Source: Streptomyces sp. SID10853
GTDB taxonomy: Bacteria; Actinomycetota; Actinomycetes; Streptomycetales; Streptomycetaceae
Direction of reading: 5' to 3'
NCBI RefSeq assembly: GCF_010548145.1
Contig: NZ_JAAGLN010000001.1
Coordinates: forward strand, 1 to 64,000
DNA length: 64,000 nucleotides
Part shown: piece by piece, positions 37,681 through 46,172 of the stretch
How the letters are laid out: each line of letters starts with the position of its first letter
Position numbering within the stretch: position 1 is the first letter of the stretch
Translations under genes and position numbers: made by a program
The notes under the pieces: generated by a model
What the model saw: only the letters and a program-made list of their open reading frames with translations
What the model was told of the DNA's origin: nothing
The model's database searches: none

Positions 37681-38877
37681 ATGCTGATCAGTGGGCGGGT
37701 GCTGGTTGGATCCGGCGTATACCTGGAGGACGGCGCGGTTCTCATTACGGGCGACTCGATCACCGCCGTTGGGCCCCGGGCGCAGATCATCGAGCAGGCT
37801 GGCGCTGACACACCCCACGTCGAATTCTCGGGAGCCATCCTGCCGGGGCTGATCGACGCGCACGTGCACTTGGTCTTCGACGGCGGGGCCGAGCCTGTCT
37901 CCGGGCTTCAGGCGTCCACCGACGAAACCTTGCTCCGCGACATGCGCGATCGTGCCGAGCAGCTGCTGCTCAGCGGCGTCACCACGGCCCGGGATCTAGG
38001 TGACCGCGATGGCCTGGTGCTTCGCCTGGCCTCGGAGATCGCGGGAGGGCGTACTCCGGGACCACATATCGTGTCCGCGGGTACTCCCCTGACCACCGTG
38101 GGGGGTCATACCCACTTCCTCGGTGGCGAGGTCTCCGGGGAAGCCGAGATTCGCGAATTGGTCCGGCGTAACGTCTCGGCAGGCGCTGGAGTGATCAAGG
38201 CCATGGTCACCGGTGGCGGACTGACGAAGGGCGGCCCGAAGAGCTACGAGAGTCAGTTCTCTCCCGCCGAACTCGCGGCGATCGTGGACGAGGCTCACAA
38301 GGCGGGCGTGCCGGTAGCCGCCCACGCGCACGGAACCGACGGCATCGCCGCATCCGTCGAAGCAGGCGTCGATACGATCGAGCACTGCACGTGGATGACC
38401 AGCACCGGCCTGGATCTTCGGCAGGACGTGCTCATGCGGATCGTGGAGCAAGGAATCACGGTCTGTCCGGCAGTAAGCCCTCACTGGCGGATGCTTCCCC
38501 AATTTTTCGGTGAGGAACGAGCTGCGGCGATGTTCGGCCTCGTTCAGCAGATGGCCGAAGCCGGCGTTCATCTCGTCGCCGGCACCGACGCGGGAGTCCA
38601 GCGCGCTGGCTTCGACGGCTTGGTTCCGGCCTTGTCGTTCTACTCCCACCTGGGCCTGCCGACCAGCACGATCATCGACATGGCAACGACCCAAGCGGCA
38701 GCTGCACTTGGTCTCTCGGGTACGACGGGCCGGATCGCTCCCGGCTACCGAGCCGACCTCCTCCTGGTCGAGGGCGATCCGCTCAACGACCTCGGGACAC
38801 TGGGCGCTATCAGGGCGGTCTACGCCGCGGGTGTACGCCACAACCCGGGCACTGTGAACGGTGAGGTTGTCCAATAG
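37681..38877 (+). CDS. Metal-dependent amidohydrolase (imidazolonepropionase-like)
   Basis: 398 aa. Metal site DAHVHL (about 60-65), lysine segment VIKAMVTGGG, VAAHAHG and EHCTWMT histidines, catalytic Asp in AGTDAGVQ, C-terminal GRIAPGYRADLLLVEGDPL. Close to the imidazolonepropionase/prolidase-like branch; substrate unknown. RBS AAGGAGACG before ATG 37681; third gene of the ImmA operon. Confidence 0.88.
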   Translation: MLISGRVLVGSGVYLEDGAVLITGDSITAVGPRAQIIEQAGADTPHVEFSGAILPGLIDAHVHLVFDGGAEPVSGLQASTDETLLRDMRDRAEQLLLSGVTTARDLGDRDGLVLRLASEIAGGRTPGPHIVSAGTPLTTVGGHTHFLGGEVSGEAEIRELVRRNVSAGAGVIKAMVTGGGLTKGGPKSYESQFSPAELAAIVDEAHKAGVPVAAHAHGTDGIAASVEAGVDTIEHCTWMTSTGLDLRQDVLMRIVEQGITVCPAVSPHWRMLPQFFGEERAAAMFGLVQQMAEAGVHLVAGTDAGVQRAGFDGLVPALSFYSHLGLPTSTIIDMATTQAAAALGLSGTTGRIAPGYRADLLLVEGDPLNDLGTLGAIRAVYAAGVRHNPGTVNGEVVQ

Positions 38878-38910
38878 AGCCTGATCCCGGGCCACTTCGC
38901 AGCAGGCACA

Positions 38911-39798
38911 CTATTCCCCGGTGTCGGGATCAGCTTCTTCGAGTTCAATAGCCAGGTCGTTCAACAGCGCCAAGACATCGGGCGACAGCCCTTCTGGGCC
39001 ACTGCCCCGACCTCTGACCCGGCGCACCTGCCCCGTCCGCGCAGCCGACATGAGGCGAAGCCCCTCATAGACCTGGCGCGCCACGGCATCGTTCGGCTCG
39101 AAGTACAGAGCGGAGACGCCGAAGGTCTCAGCAAGACCTTGCAGGACAACCGGGGCGGGATCTTCCTCCATGCCGGTCCGAATGCGCTCAATGTCCTCCG
39201 CAGTGGCGACCTGTGCCCCCGCGTAGGCATTCACTGCGTCCGCGATCTCCCCATCCCCTGGTGCGGTCCCCTCGGGGTACGACCGCTCCAGGATCAGAGT
39301 GATCTTCTGGGAGAGCGTTTGAGGCGGTTCTCCGGTGGCCGCGTTGTCGGCAGCCTCCGCCATGGTTCCTTCGCCCTGGGCCTTCGCGAAAGAGCGCTCC
39401 TGCGCCTGCTTCAGCTCGTCTTCGGTGACGCTGTAGGCGCCGGCCAGGGAGCGGATGTACTTCTCCTTGAGCCGGCGTATCCCTTGTTCCGCACCGGCTA
39501 CTGGGCCGTCGCTCTTGGTTCCGATGACCTTCGCGACCTCGTATCGGTAGAGGCCGGCGTCGCAGCGTAGATCGGTGAGATCGGGCAGGCCCCGTCGAGG
39601 GAAGAGCTTGTCCAGGTCCTGCTTGAGGACCCGCGCGAGGGCGGGCAGCTTTTCCTGGTCCGGCACCGAGGAGCCGAGTTCCCAACCTGCCACTGTCGAA
39701 TCCGCGGCGGCGACGCCTGAAGCCACGTCGGCCTGCGGGATGTCGGCAGCTCGCCGCACAGAGCGCATACGGGCTCTATCGAAGCGTCGGGCTGGCAT
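38911..39798 (-). CDS. Multi-HTH XRE-family regulator
   Basis: 295 aa. N-terminal XRE helix-turn-helix (QADVASGVAAADSTVAGWEL), a second HTH-like segment (LYRYEVAKVIGTKSDGPVAG), and an EspR-like third segment with DAVNAYAGAQVATAEDIERI and ETFGVSALYFEPNDAVARQV. Convergent with the amidohydrolase; a CTGATCCCG/CGGGATCAG stem spans the two 3' ends. Probable regulator of the element and candidate ImmA/IrrE substrate. Confidence 0.85.
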   Translation of the reverse strand: MPARRFDRARMRSVRRAADIPQADVASGVAAADSTVAGWELGSSVPDQEKLPALARVLKQDLDKLFPRRGLPDLTDLRCDAGLYRYEVAKVIGTKSDGPVAGAEQGIRRLKEKYIRSLAGAYSVTEDELKQAQERSFAKAQGEGTMAEAADNAATGEPPQTLSQKITLILERSYPEGTAPGDGEIADAVNAYAGAQVATAEDIERIRTGMEEDPAPVVLQGLAETFGVSALYFEPNDAVARQVYEGLRLMSAARTGQVRRVRGRGSGPEGLSPDVLALLNDLAIELEEADPDTGE

Positions 39799-40146
39799 CA
39801 GACCTCGTTTTTTGTGCGAACCGAAGAAACATCGGACTGTTGACTTTTCGTACGAGCCAAGATAGCTTCAGTTTAGCGAAAAAAGAGGGAGTTCGCACCC
39901 CCTCAGCCTTCGCTCACGCGCCGAGCCCTCCCAGGCTCAGCCGCTGGTGGACAGGAGAAGCCGCGCACTGAGCGTGCGCATCACTTGCCCCCTCAAAATG
40001 CCATCGGCGTCCGAGAGTTCGCACCTCCCGGACGCCAGACAGCTCGTGATCAGCGGACCCCGACAGGGGGCACAAAGATCACTCACAAGCCGCCCCGTGT
40101 CCTGCACGGCACTACCGGAGCGGCGTACCACATAGAGGAGTGTCGC
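39799..40146. promoter_or_regulatory. Divergent control region with GTTCGCAC motifs
   Basis: 348 bp between the XRE gene (left) and a rightward gene cluster. GTGCGAAC at 39814-39821, and its inverse GTTCGCAC at 39891-39898 and 40017-40024, make spaced inverted and direct copies that suit operators for the XRE protein. An AT-rich block (TAGCTTCAGTTTAGCGAAAA) lies between. Confidence 0.5.
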
Positions 40147-40470
40147 ATGTCCCCCATTGCGGACTGCAACCCGAAGCAAGACATCGCTTCGGGGCCGGCT
40201 GAGCGGCTGGCCGCGCAGCTCACGTCCATGCTGCCCGGGGCCGCTGTAGTCCAGGTTCGCCTACAAGGCCCGCGGACCCTTTGGCCCCACCTGGGTCTCA
40301 CGGCCCTCAATGAGCGTGGCCGTAAGCTTCGCGTCCCTCGGGCCAAGGCCCTGACCATCGCGCGGTGGATCATCCGTTCATTCCCTCACGCCGGGTGGGC
40401 AGCCACAGACGTTCATGCCTTCGACCTGCGAACCGCGGAGTTGCATACGGCACATGGGCTGGAAGCGTGA
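40147..40470 (+). CDS. Hypothetical element protein
   Basis: 107 aa. ATG 40147 behind GAGGAGTG. Compact alpha/beta-looking protein with LTALNERGRKLRVPRAKALT and TDVHAFDLRTAELH. No family recognised; its stop overlaps the next ATG (TGATG), so it is translationally coupled to the HTH gene and likely regulatory. Confidence 0.65.
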   Translation: MSPIADCNPKQDIASGPAERLAAQLTSMLPGAAVVQVRLQGPRTLWPHLGLTALNERGRKLRVPRAKALTIARWIIRSFPHAGWAATDVHAFDLRTAELHTAHGLEA

Positions 40471-40850
40471 TGTCCGCCGTGACGCCAGCGAGCCCGACCG
40501 CCCCCGGCCTCACAGAACTGCAAGGTCTCGCCGCCGTGATGAGCGCGCTCGCGCGGGTCAGCGACATCGATGCGCTCCTGAGCACCCGCCCGTCAGAACC
40601 GCGCAGTACACGTCTACACGTCGGATACGACGAAGCGGCCGAGCGCCTCAACATTCCGGAAAAATGGCTGCGCGAGCGAATCTCTAAGCTCCCTCACCGG
40701 AAATTCGGAAAGTTCGTGCAATTCGCGGAGGAAGATCTTCGCGCGATTTCCGACATGCACTTCGTGAATCCTGGTGTGGCGAACGACAAGGAGCACGAGT
40801 CGGCAGTCATGCCACTCCAGCCATCCAAACACGCACGCAAGCGTTTCTGA
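40470..40850 (+). CDS. Small HTH protein, excisionase/AlpA-like domain
   Basis: 126 aa. VGYDEAAERLNIPEKWLRER-type winged HTH (about 51-90), as in MerR/excisionase-like DNA-binding proteins, with Pro/Ser-rich N-terminal arm. May be the element's recombination directionality factor or a regulator; no integrase gene nearby to support Xis. Confidence 0.65.
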   Translation: MSAVTPASPTAPGLTELQGLAAVMSALARVSDIDALLSTRPSEPRSTRLHVGYDEAAERLNIPEKWLRERISKLPHRKFGKFVQFAEEDLRAISDMHFVNPGVANDKEHESAVMPLQPSKHARKRF

Positions 40851-40909
40851 CTCTCCTCTTGCGCTCAGGCGCGCAACCGCGCTCAGCGCCGTGAACATCG
40901 TGAGACGAA

Positions 40910-41500
40910 ATGAGCACTGGTATAACCAGCCTTACCGAGGCTGCCTATCAAGGGGATTGGGCTCCTCTCCTCGCGGAGTCGAGGAAAGCCCCAGGGAAGC
41001 ACTGGGCAGAAGAGGCCAGGTGCACCAACCAAGACATAAACATCTTCGTACCACTTTGCGATGGTCCGCACGAAGATCCCGAGATCGTGAAACAAAAGCT
41101 GGGCGCCTCCCTAAACCGGCCAAGGAATCTCTGTGCATCATGTCCTTTGGCTGTGGCGGCCCGGTGCCTGGTCGAATCGCTCAGGGACGACGACAAGTGG
41201 GGGATACGGGCTGGCCTCCTCGCCTCGGAGCGGTCCGCGTTGCGTACCGCCTGGCAAAAGCGTGTGAGTGAAGAAGTCGTCCAAGCGGCCTTGCGTGGCG
41301 CTACAGGGGCGCTCGGCAAGGACGAGCGAGACGCGGTGATCGCTCGATTCGCGGCAGACCCATCGCTGGATCCTGGCGCCGTAGCGCGGGGACTCGGTGT
41401 TACACACGAATACGTCTTGAAGCTCGCTAGGCGACACCGGCAGAAGTATCGGCCGACGTCGGCTCCCCAACCGTCTACTCACAGTGCTGACGCTGCCTGA
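40910..41500 (+). CDS. Wbl (WhiB-like) protein with variant cysteine spacing
   Basis: 196 aa. Cysteines at 38, 75, 78 and 86 (CTNQD; LCASCPLAVAARC) follow the WhiB [4Fe-4S] plan, but the last pair is spaced by seven residues instead of the usual five, and the G-I/V-W-G-G turn is GIRAG. C-terminal extension has an HTH-like stretch (AVARGLGVTHEYVLKLARRH). Probable iron-sulfur regulator of the element. Confidence 0.7.
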   Translation: MSTGITSLTEAAYQGDWAPLLAESRKAPGKHWAEEARCTNQDINIFVPLCDGPHEDPEIVKQKLGASLNRPRNLCASCPLAVAARCLVESLRDDDKWGIRAGLLASERSALRTAWQKRVSEEVVQAALRGATGALGKDERDAVIARFAADPSLDPGAVARGLGVTHEYVLKLARRHRQKYRPTSAPQPSTHSADAA

Positions 41501-41562
41501 CGCACCTCAAAGAGGAAACGATTCTTCCGCAAGCCAGTACTTGCGTTTCAGGAGTTTCCCCA

Positions 41563-41922
41563 ATGATTTCAAACGACCCCGCCGCTTCACGACGCATGAA
41601 TATCAGTGACGCGATTCGGGAAATGGCCCCGACGGCAATTTTGGTCCGCGTCTACCCAAAGCGTCAAGGCGTTACCCTCCTCTTCGAATCGGACTTCTAT
41701 CAAATGCTCATTGATCACCAGGTCGAGGAAAGAGTGGCGTGCCTGATCCGGCAGGAGTTCGGTGCCGCCGCTGACTGGCGCCGTGCGCATGATTTCTATC
41801 TGCCTTCAGGAGCGCTGTACCTGACGCCAGAGCCCTATCAGAACGGGTACGTGCCGGAGGACGATCGCTCCTTTGGTATTGCCCTCGCGCGACGTATAGC
41901 GATATCCGACGGGACAGAATGA
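41563..41922 (+). CDS. Hypothetical protein
   Basis: 119 aa. ATG 41563 behind CAGGAG. Contains FESDFYQMLIDHQVEERVAC and a tyrosine-rich part (LYLTPEPYQNGYVPEDD). No family recognised. Stop overlaps the start of the replication-type gene (ATGATGA), so it is coupled to it. Confidence 0.65.
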   Translation: MISNDPAASRRMNISDAIREMAPTAILVRVYPKRQGVTLLFESDFYQMLIDHQVEERVACLIRQEFGAAADWRRAHDFYLPSGALYLTPEPYQNGYVPEDDRSFGIALARRIAISDGTE

Positions 41923-42779
41923 TGAGTGACATAGCCACCGAACTGGTCTGGTCAGATTCCAAGTCGTGTAGGGGCTCACGTCTCGTCATGCTCGCACTCG
42001 CCCGTGAGGCCGATGAGATGGGGAAAGCCACGCTGACTCTGGAAGAGATTTCCCGCCTGACGCGGCTTACTGCCCGCTCGATAACGAAGTGCTTGAGTGA
42101 GCTGGCGATGCTCGGTGAACTCACCCATGAGCGCGGTGGGGGTGCTTCCAACCCCAACAGCTACTCGATACTCCTCTTCAAGGGGACCACCAAAACTTCC
42201 GCTGATTCGCGGGCAGAACTTCCTACTTCACCTGAGGAAGTCCCGGAAGAGGGAATAAGTTTCCAGGAAGTCTCTTCTCGGAAGACTCCTTCGGCAGTCA
42301 CAAGCGGGAACTTTCTACATAACGAGTCGGAAGTTTCTTCCTCGCATACGCGTGGTGGTAATACTCCCTTCGGGAGTATTACCACCATCAATAAGCAAGC
42401 TAGCTTGCTTGGGTCGAGCCCACAGAGCAATCCGGCCAGCCAGGATTCAGTCAAGGTTCCGAATGGTGCTAGAGAGCTGGTAACAGCGATAACCGATGCT
42501 GGGATGCTCGTCGGCTGGCGGCTTACGGAATCGGAGTGGGATCGGGTAACAGTTCTTGCGGCTCGCTGGGGACATGAACGACTGGTCGAGATGGTCGCGC
42601 GTCGGTGGAATGCCGACCGACCGCCCCAGTCGGCCCGTTACCTGCTCCGCATCTGGGCAGACCTCCCATCGCACACCCCGGCAGCAGCAGGCAACGTCGT
42701 TCCTCTGCGGCCTCATTCCGGGGGTTGGGTTCCATTTCAAGTCAGGGCCGAGCCCAGTGCTTACCAGAACGGATTTTGA
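41919..42779 (+). CDS. Replication initiator-like winged-helix protein
   Basis: 286 aa. N-terminal winged HTH (TLTLEEISRLTRLTARSITK) like phage/plasmid replication protein O or DnaD-type initiators, a Ser/Thr/Glu-rich linker (about 95-175), and a C-terminal helical domain (RLTESEWDRVTVLAARWGHE). Followed directly by a DnaC-like loader, as in phage-type O/P replication modules. The linker DNA holds palindromes and GGAAGT-like words. Confidence 0.7.
   Translation: MMSDIATELVWSDSKSCRGSRLVMLALAREADEMGKATLTLEEISRLTRLTARSITKCLSELAMLGELTHERGGGASNPNSYSILLFKGTTKTSADSRAELPTSPEEVPEEGISFQEVSSRKTPSAVTSGNFLHNESEVSSSHTRGGNTPFGSITTINKQASLLGSSPQSNPASQDSVKVPNGARELVTAITDAGMLVGWRLTESEWDRVTVLAARWGHERLVEMVARRWNADRPPQSARYLLRIWADLPSHTPAAAGNVVPLRPHSGGWVPFQVRAEPSAYQNGF
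42352..42412. repeat. Two adjacent palindromes inside the initiator gene
   Basis: GGTGGTAATACTCCC and its complement GGAGTATTACCACC flank a TTCG loop (about 42355-42387), and AAGCAAGCTAGCTTGCTT (an 18-bp perfect palindrome) follows at about 42394-42411. GGAAGT-type words recur in the 170 bp before. Coding constraint does not explain this; an origin or regulatory site is suspected. Confidence 0.75.
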
Positions 42780-42781
42780 TC

Positions 42782-43507
42782 ATGGCACAGCCGGAACGCG
42801 CGGGCGGCGCCGGATCGATGGGCGCCCTGGAACGGATACTCGCTGCGAAAAGGATTCAGGTCATGCCCGAAAACCTAGATGCCGAGTCGACGGGCGATAA
42901 TCCCGGTGACCAGGAGTGGCACCGCCGCGCACGGGCCGAGTACGCCCTAAACCGCTGGAAGACGGCCACCCCGCCGAGGTTCCGTGACGCCGAGGCAACG
43001 ATTCCTGAGGTGGCGGCTTGGGCCGACCATGCCCTGTCGGATAACGCGTCCGCTGGGGCTCTACTCCTCACCGGCCATACGGGGACGGGAAAGACCCATC
43101 AGGGATACGGAGCGCTGCGGAGGATCGCGGCCGGCGGTCCAGACCGATTCGAGTTGATCGCCGTGAACTCGGCGGACATGTACGGAAGCCTGCGACCTTC
43201 CCAGGTCATGGGTGCTGGGGAGCGTGAGTTGCGACGGCTCAGTGAGGTGCAGTACCTGCTGCTCGATGATCTCGGTACGGCGAAGGCGTCGGAGTGGACC
43301 GAGGAGGTGACGTATCGGCTGATCAATTACAGGTACAACCACTGCCTGCCGATGATCATCACGTCCAATCTTCCCGCCCGCAATGAGAACGGGCCGGATC
43401 TGAGCGGCTTCGTAGGCGCTCGGGTGGCCAGTCGGCTTGCCGAGATGGTGACCGGCCTCGTACCGATGGTCGGTGCTGACCGGCGGCGCAGCGGGAGGGC
43501 GGCCTGA
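42782..43507 (+). CDS. DnaC/IstB-like helicase loader ATPase
   Basis: 241 aa. Walker A GHTGTGKT (about 99-106), Walker B YLLLDDLG, sensor ITSNLPA, arginine finger region RVASRLAEM. AAA+ of the DnaC type that loads the replicative helicase. ATG 42782 chosen (2 bp after the initiator stop). Confidence 0.85.
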   Translation: MAQPERAGGAGSMGALERILAAKRIQVMPENLDAESTGDNPGDQEWHRRARAEYALNRWKTATPPRFRDAEATIPEVAAWADHALSDNASAGALLLTGHTGTGKTHQGYGALRRIAAGGPDRFELIAVNSADMYGSLRPSQVMGAGERELRRLSEVQYLLLDDLGTAKASEWTEEVTYRLINYRYNHCLPMIITSNLPARNENGPDLSGFVGARVASRLAEMVTGLVPMVGADRRRSGRAA

Positions 43508-43863
43508 TGCCCGTCCGTCTTCGAGGAGCGCCCCAGGACGCCGCGGCCTTGTCCACAGCCTGTGTATATGTGGGGCCCCGCAGCCGGTACACGAATCTGT
43601 TCAGGGTAGGAGACCGCGGTCCGACCCCGCTCGGCACACCGATGGACGCGGCCGAGGCAGTAGACCTTTTCGTCGCCACGCTCCGGGGCCCGGTGGGCAG
43701 CTGCTACTCCGACCAGTTCGCCCGCGCGCTACGCGGCTTCGACCTGATGTGCACATGCCCTCTCGACGTGCCGTGCCACGCGGACGCTCTTCTTCACCTC
43801 GCCAACGAGTCGGGCGACGACACCCCGACCTGCACCCAATACTTCCCGAAAGGCCCCCGATGA
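43507..43863 (+). CDS. DUF4326-domain protein
   Basis: 118 aa. VYVGPRSRYTNLFRVG followed by LRGFDLMCTCPLDVPCHADA, the conserved Asn-Phe and Cys/His-containing end of DUF4326, common in actinobacterial plasmids and phages. Activity unknown. ATG overlaps the previous stop (TGATG). Confidence 0.85.
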   Translation: MPVRLRGAPQDAAALSTACVYVGPRSRYTNLFRVGDRGPTPLGTPMDAAEAVDLFVATLRGPVGSCYSDQFARALRGFDLMCTCPLDVPCHADALLHLANESGDDTPTCTQYFPKGPR

Positions 43864-44279
43864 GTCACCCGATCATGGTCGCTGCGGCCAAGCACCTCAT
43901 GGTGGCTGAGGAGCGGCGCGCTGCCGCTCGGGAGACCGCCTTCCGAACCTGGGGGCCGAGGTCCATCACCGCAGCATCAAAGTACGCGCGCCACCTCCTG
44001 GGCGCCGACGCGGCCACGCTCGATTGGGAGATCTTGGGGCTGCTCTCCTTCGAGGAACATCTCCAGGCGTACGCATCGCTCGGTACCCGCGGGGGCCAGC
44101 ACTTGGAGCTGTACTACACAGATCAAGGCGGGACTGAACGCCTCCTGCTGCGGGTGTCGTGCGTGACCTGCCCCAGTCAGCACGTGCACGAGGTGACGTC
44201 TATGGACCAGCTCGGCCAGATGCTTGCCCGAACACCGGCATGGCAGTCCATCGACCCGCACGCCGGAGGAATTCTCTGA
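43860..44279 (+). CDS. Hypothetical protein
   Basis: 139 aa. ATG 43860 overlaps the DUF4326 stop (ATGA). Has a CVTCPSQHVHEVTS segment that could bind metal, and an N-terminal helical region. No family assigned. Part of the coupled replication-block operon. Confidence 0.65.
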   Translation: MSHPIMVAAAKHLMVAEERRAAARETAFRTWGPRSITAASKYARHLLGADAATLDWEILGLLSFEEHLQAYASLGTRGGQHLELYYTDQGGTERLLLRVSCVTCPSQHVHEVTSMDQLGQMLARTPAWQSIDPHAGGIL

Positions 44280-45388
44280 TGTCTCGTGCCGACATAGGCC
44301 CGGCGTCGACGGAAGCGCAGAGTGCATTCGGGCTTCGCGGAATGACTGCCTGGGACCGCACAGCGATCATCCTGCTCGGTGCGGCCGGCTTTGCATTCTC
44401 CTATGACGCACTGCGTCAGATCGCCACCGCGATCCACGCGCGGGAGTCACTCTCCTACCTCTTTCCGGTGTTCGTTGACGGGTTCATTGCGTACGGCGTG
44501 CGAGCGATCGTGCTCCTTCGTCACAGGCCCTTCGGCGCTCGGCTGTACGCCTGGTTTCTCTTCCTCTCAGCCACAACCGCGAGCCTCGGGGCGAACGCCC
44601 TGCACGCCATCACGCTGAACGACGATCCGCAGGCCGGACGGTCCGCGCTGCACCTGACCGACGGAGTCGTCGGGGCCCTGTCAACGCTCGCACCGCTGGC
44701 TCTGGCGGGCTCCGTGCACCTGTACATCCTGATGGCGCGGAGTGCCGAGCTTTCGGTCCGGGACCGTGAGGACATCCGTCCCGGACCGGTCCGCCGACCC
44801 ATTCCAGGGCATAGCGGAAACGTACCTGTCGCGCCGATGTGCAGTTCGCACAGCTCCGCGACAGAGGCCGGAGAGCAAGTGATCGCGGCCGGTCCGTCCG
44901 CTGAGAATGACCCTATCGGCGGCTTTGTTGACCTGCGGAAACCCGGAACCTTCAAGGCCAGTCGGACTCAATCGGCTGCGCCGGACGGACCGATGGCCGG
45001 TCCGTCCGCACAATCGGAACCGCCGGACGGACCGGTCCCCGACCCCTCGGACTGCCGCGAAGGAACAGGGACCCACACGGCCGCCGGATGGAGGGATCCG
45101 GGGACGGTCCCCGACCCCACGGACGGGAAGAAATCGTCCGTCCTGGACGACGTTGACTCCCCGCAGGACCGGGAGGCCGATGAAGAGTGGCTGGACGAGC
45201 TGCTGCCGATCGCGCGCGCAGCCTCCGAACGAGCCGGACGGATCAGCCGTGAGGCGGTGAAGAATGCCGTTCGCGCCCGCCAGCCCATCGGCAACGACCG
45301 TCTGGGGGTCCTGCTCGTCCGACTCAAAGAGGAAGAGGAGGCGGCGGCCCAAAAGGCTCCCGCCGGCCCCTCCAGCTGCCTCTGGTGA
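44279..45388 (+). CDS. DUF2637 membrane protein (Spd-like)
   Basis: 369 aa. Four TM helices in the first 150 residues (IILLGAAGFAFSYDALRQIA; LFPVFVDGFIAYGVRAIVLL; LYAWFLFLSATTASLGANAL; final at ALSTLAPLALAGSVHLYILM) typical of DUF2637, a common Streptomyces mobile-element protein. C-terminal half is low-complexity with repeated PDGP motifs, then a helical DEEWLDELLPIARAA domain. Probable role in plasmid/element spread. Confidence 0.8.
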   Translation: MSRADIGPASTEAQSAFGLRGMTAWDRTAIILLGAAGFAFSYDALRQIATAIHARESLSYLFPVFVDGFIAYGVRAIVLLRHRPFGARLYAWFLFLSATTASLGANALHAITLNDDPQAGRSALHLTDGVVGALSTLAPLALAGSVHLYILMARSAELSVRDREDIRPGPVRRPIPGHSGNVPVAPMCSSHSSATEAGEQVIAAGPSAENDPIGGFVDLRKPGTFKASRTQSAAPDGPMAGPSAQSEPPDGPVPDPSDCREGTGTHTAAGWRDPGTVPDPTDGKKSSVLDDVDSPQDREADEEWLDELLPIARAASERAGRISREAVKNAVRARQPIGNDRLGVLLVRLKEEEEAAAQKAPAGPSSCLW

Positions 45389-45403
45389 TCTCATCTTTTA
45401 AGT

Positions 45404-45450
45404 ACCTCTGGGCTGCTTCCTGCACTCCGGCGAAGCGGCCCAGAGGCAGA
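45404..45450 (+). terminator. Hairpin after the DUF2637 gene
   Basis: CCTCTGGGC and its complement GGCCCAGAGG bracket a 22-24 nt loop just after the stop. No T-tract downstream. Confidence 0.4.
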
Positions 45451-45466
45451 CGCTCGTCAGGAAGGA

Positions 45467-46027
45467 ATGACCATGTGGCAAGGGCGACAGACCCGGACGG
45501 CAATTGCCGCCCAGCACGGTGCAGAGCAGGCAGCTTCCGCGCTCGTGCTCCACCTCCAGGGCGGCGGAGACCTTGCGCCGGTCCCGGTGACGGACCTCCC
45601 CCTGGCCGATGAGGAGAGCGCCTACGCCGATGTGCTGTGCTCAACTGCCCGGTTTTACGGAAGCGAGACTGTCTTGCCTCCGTCCCGCGCCGGGTATTAC
45701 GAGAACCACCCGACGTTCGGGCGGCGCTGGGTGCCTAATCGCCGTCTCGACGCACGACGGCGCGAAGAGGCAGCGGCTGCCGCTGCGGAGCGCTGGCGCG
45801 ACCAGACTCCTGCTCGTGTCGTTTTGACCTCAACTGGGCTGAGGCTCATGCCAGCAGGGTCGCCGAAGACCTGGTTGCCGTTCGACCACACGCTGCTTAC
45901 TGGGGTGACCACAGGCAGCCTCGAAGTCGTGCTCACGTACAGCGTGTGCGCCCCGTTGCTTCTCGCCGGACCAGCTGCCCCGTGGCTCGGGGTGGCAATC
46001 GACTACCTGCACCGGATCGCTCTCTAG
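45467..46027 (+). CDS. Hypothetical protein with C-terminal hydrophobic segment
   Basis: 186 aa from ATG 45467 (a second ATG at 45473). Charged, Ala-rich middle (DARRREEAAAAAAERWRDQ), C-terminal hydrophobic stretch (VCAPLLLAGPAAPWLGVAID). No family recognised; AAGGAATG supplies the ribosome site. Confidence 0.6.
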   Translation: MTMWQGRQTRTAIAAQHGAEQAASALVLHLQGGGDLAPVPVTDLPLADEESAYADVLCSTARFYGSETVLPPSRAGYYENHPTFGRRWVPNRRLDARRREEAAAAAAERWRDQTPARVVLTSTGLRLMPAGSPKTWLPFDHTLLTGVTTGSLEVVLTYSVCAPLLLAGPAAPWLGVAIDYLHRIAL

Positions 46028-46172
46028 AAGGATCGGAAGGGTCCGGAACCGGTCGATCGCGTGGACGTAAGGCGGGCCCCCAGCAGACTGCCGAGGGCTT
46101 GCGGCTCACGCTCACCCAAACAGGGCAAACAGGGCCTTCATGCACATAGTGCGCCGAGTTAATATCGAATAC

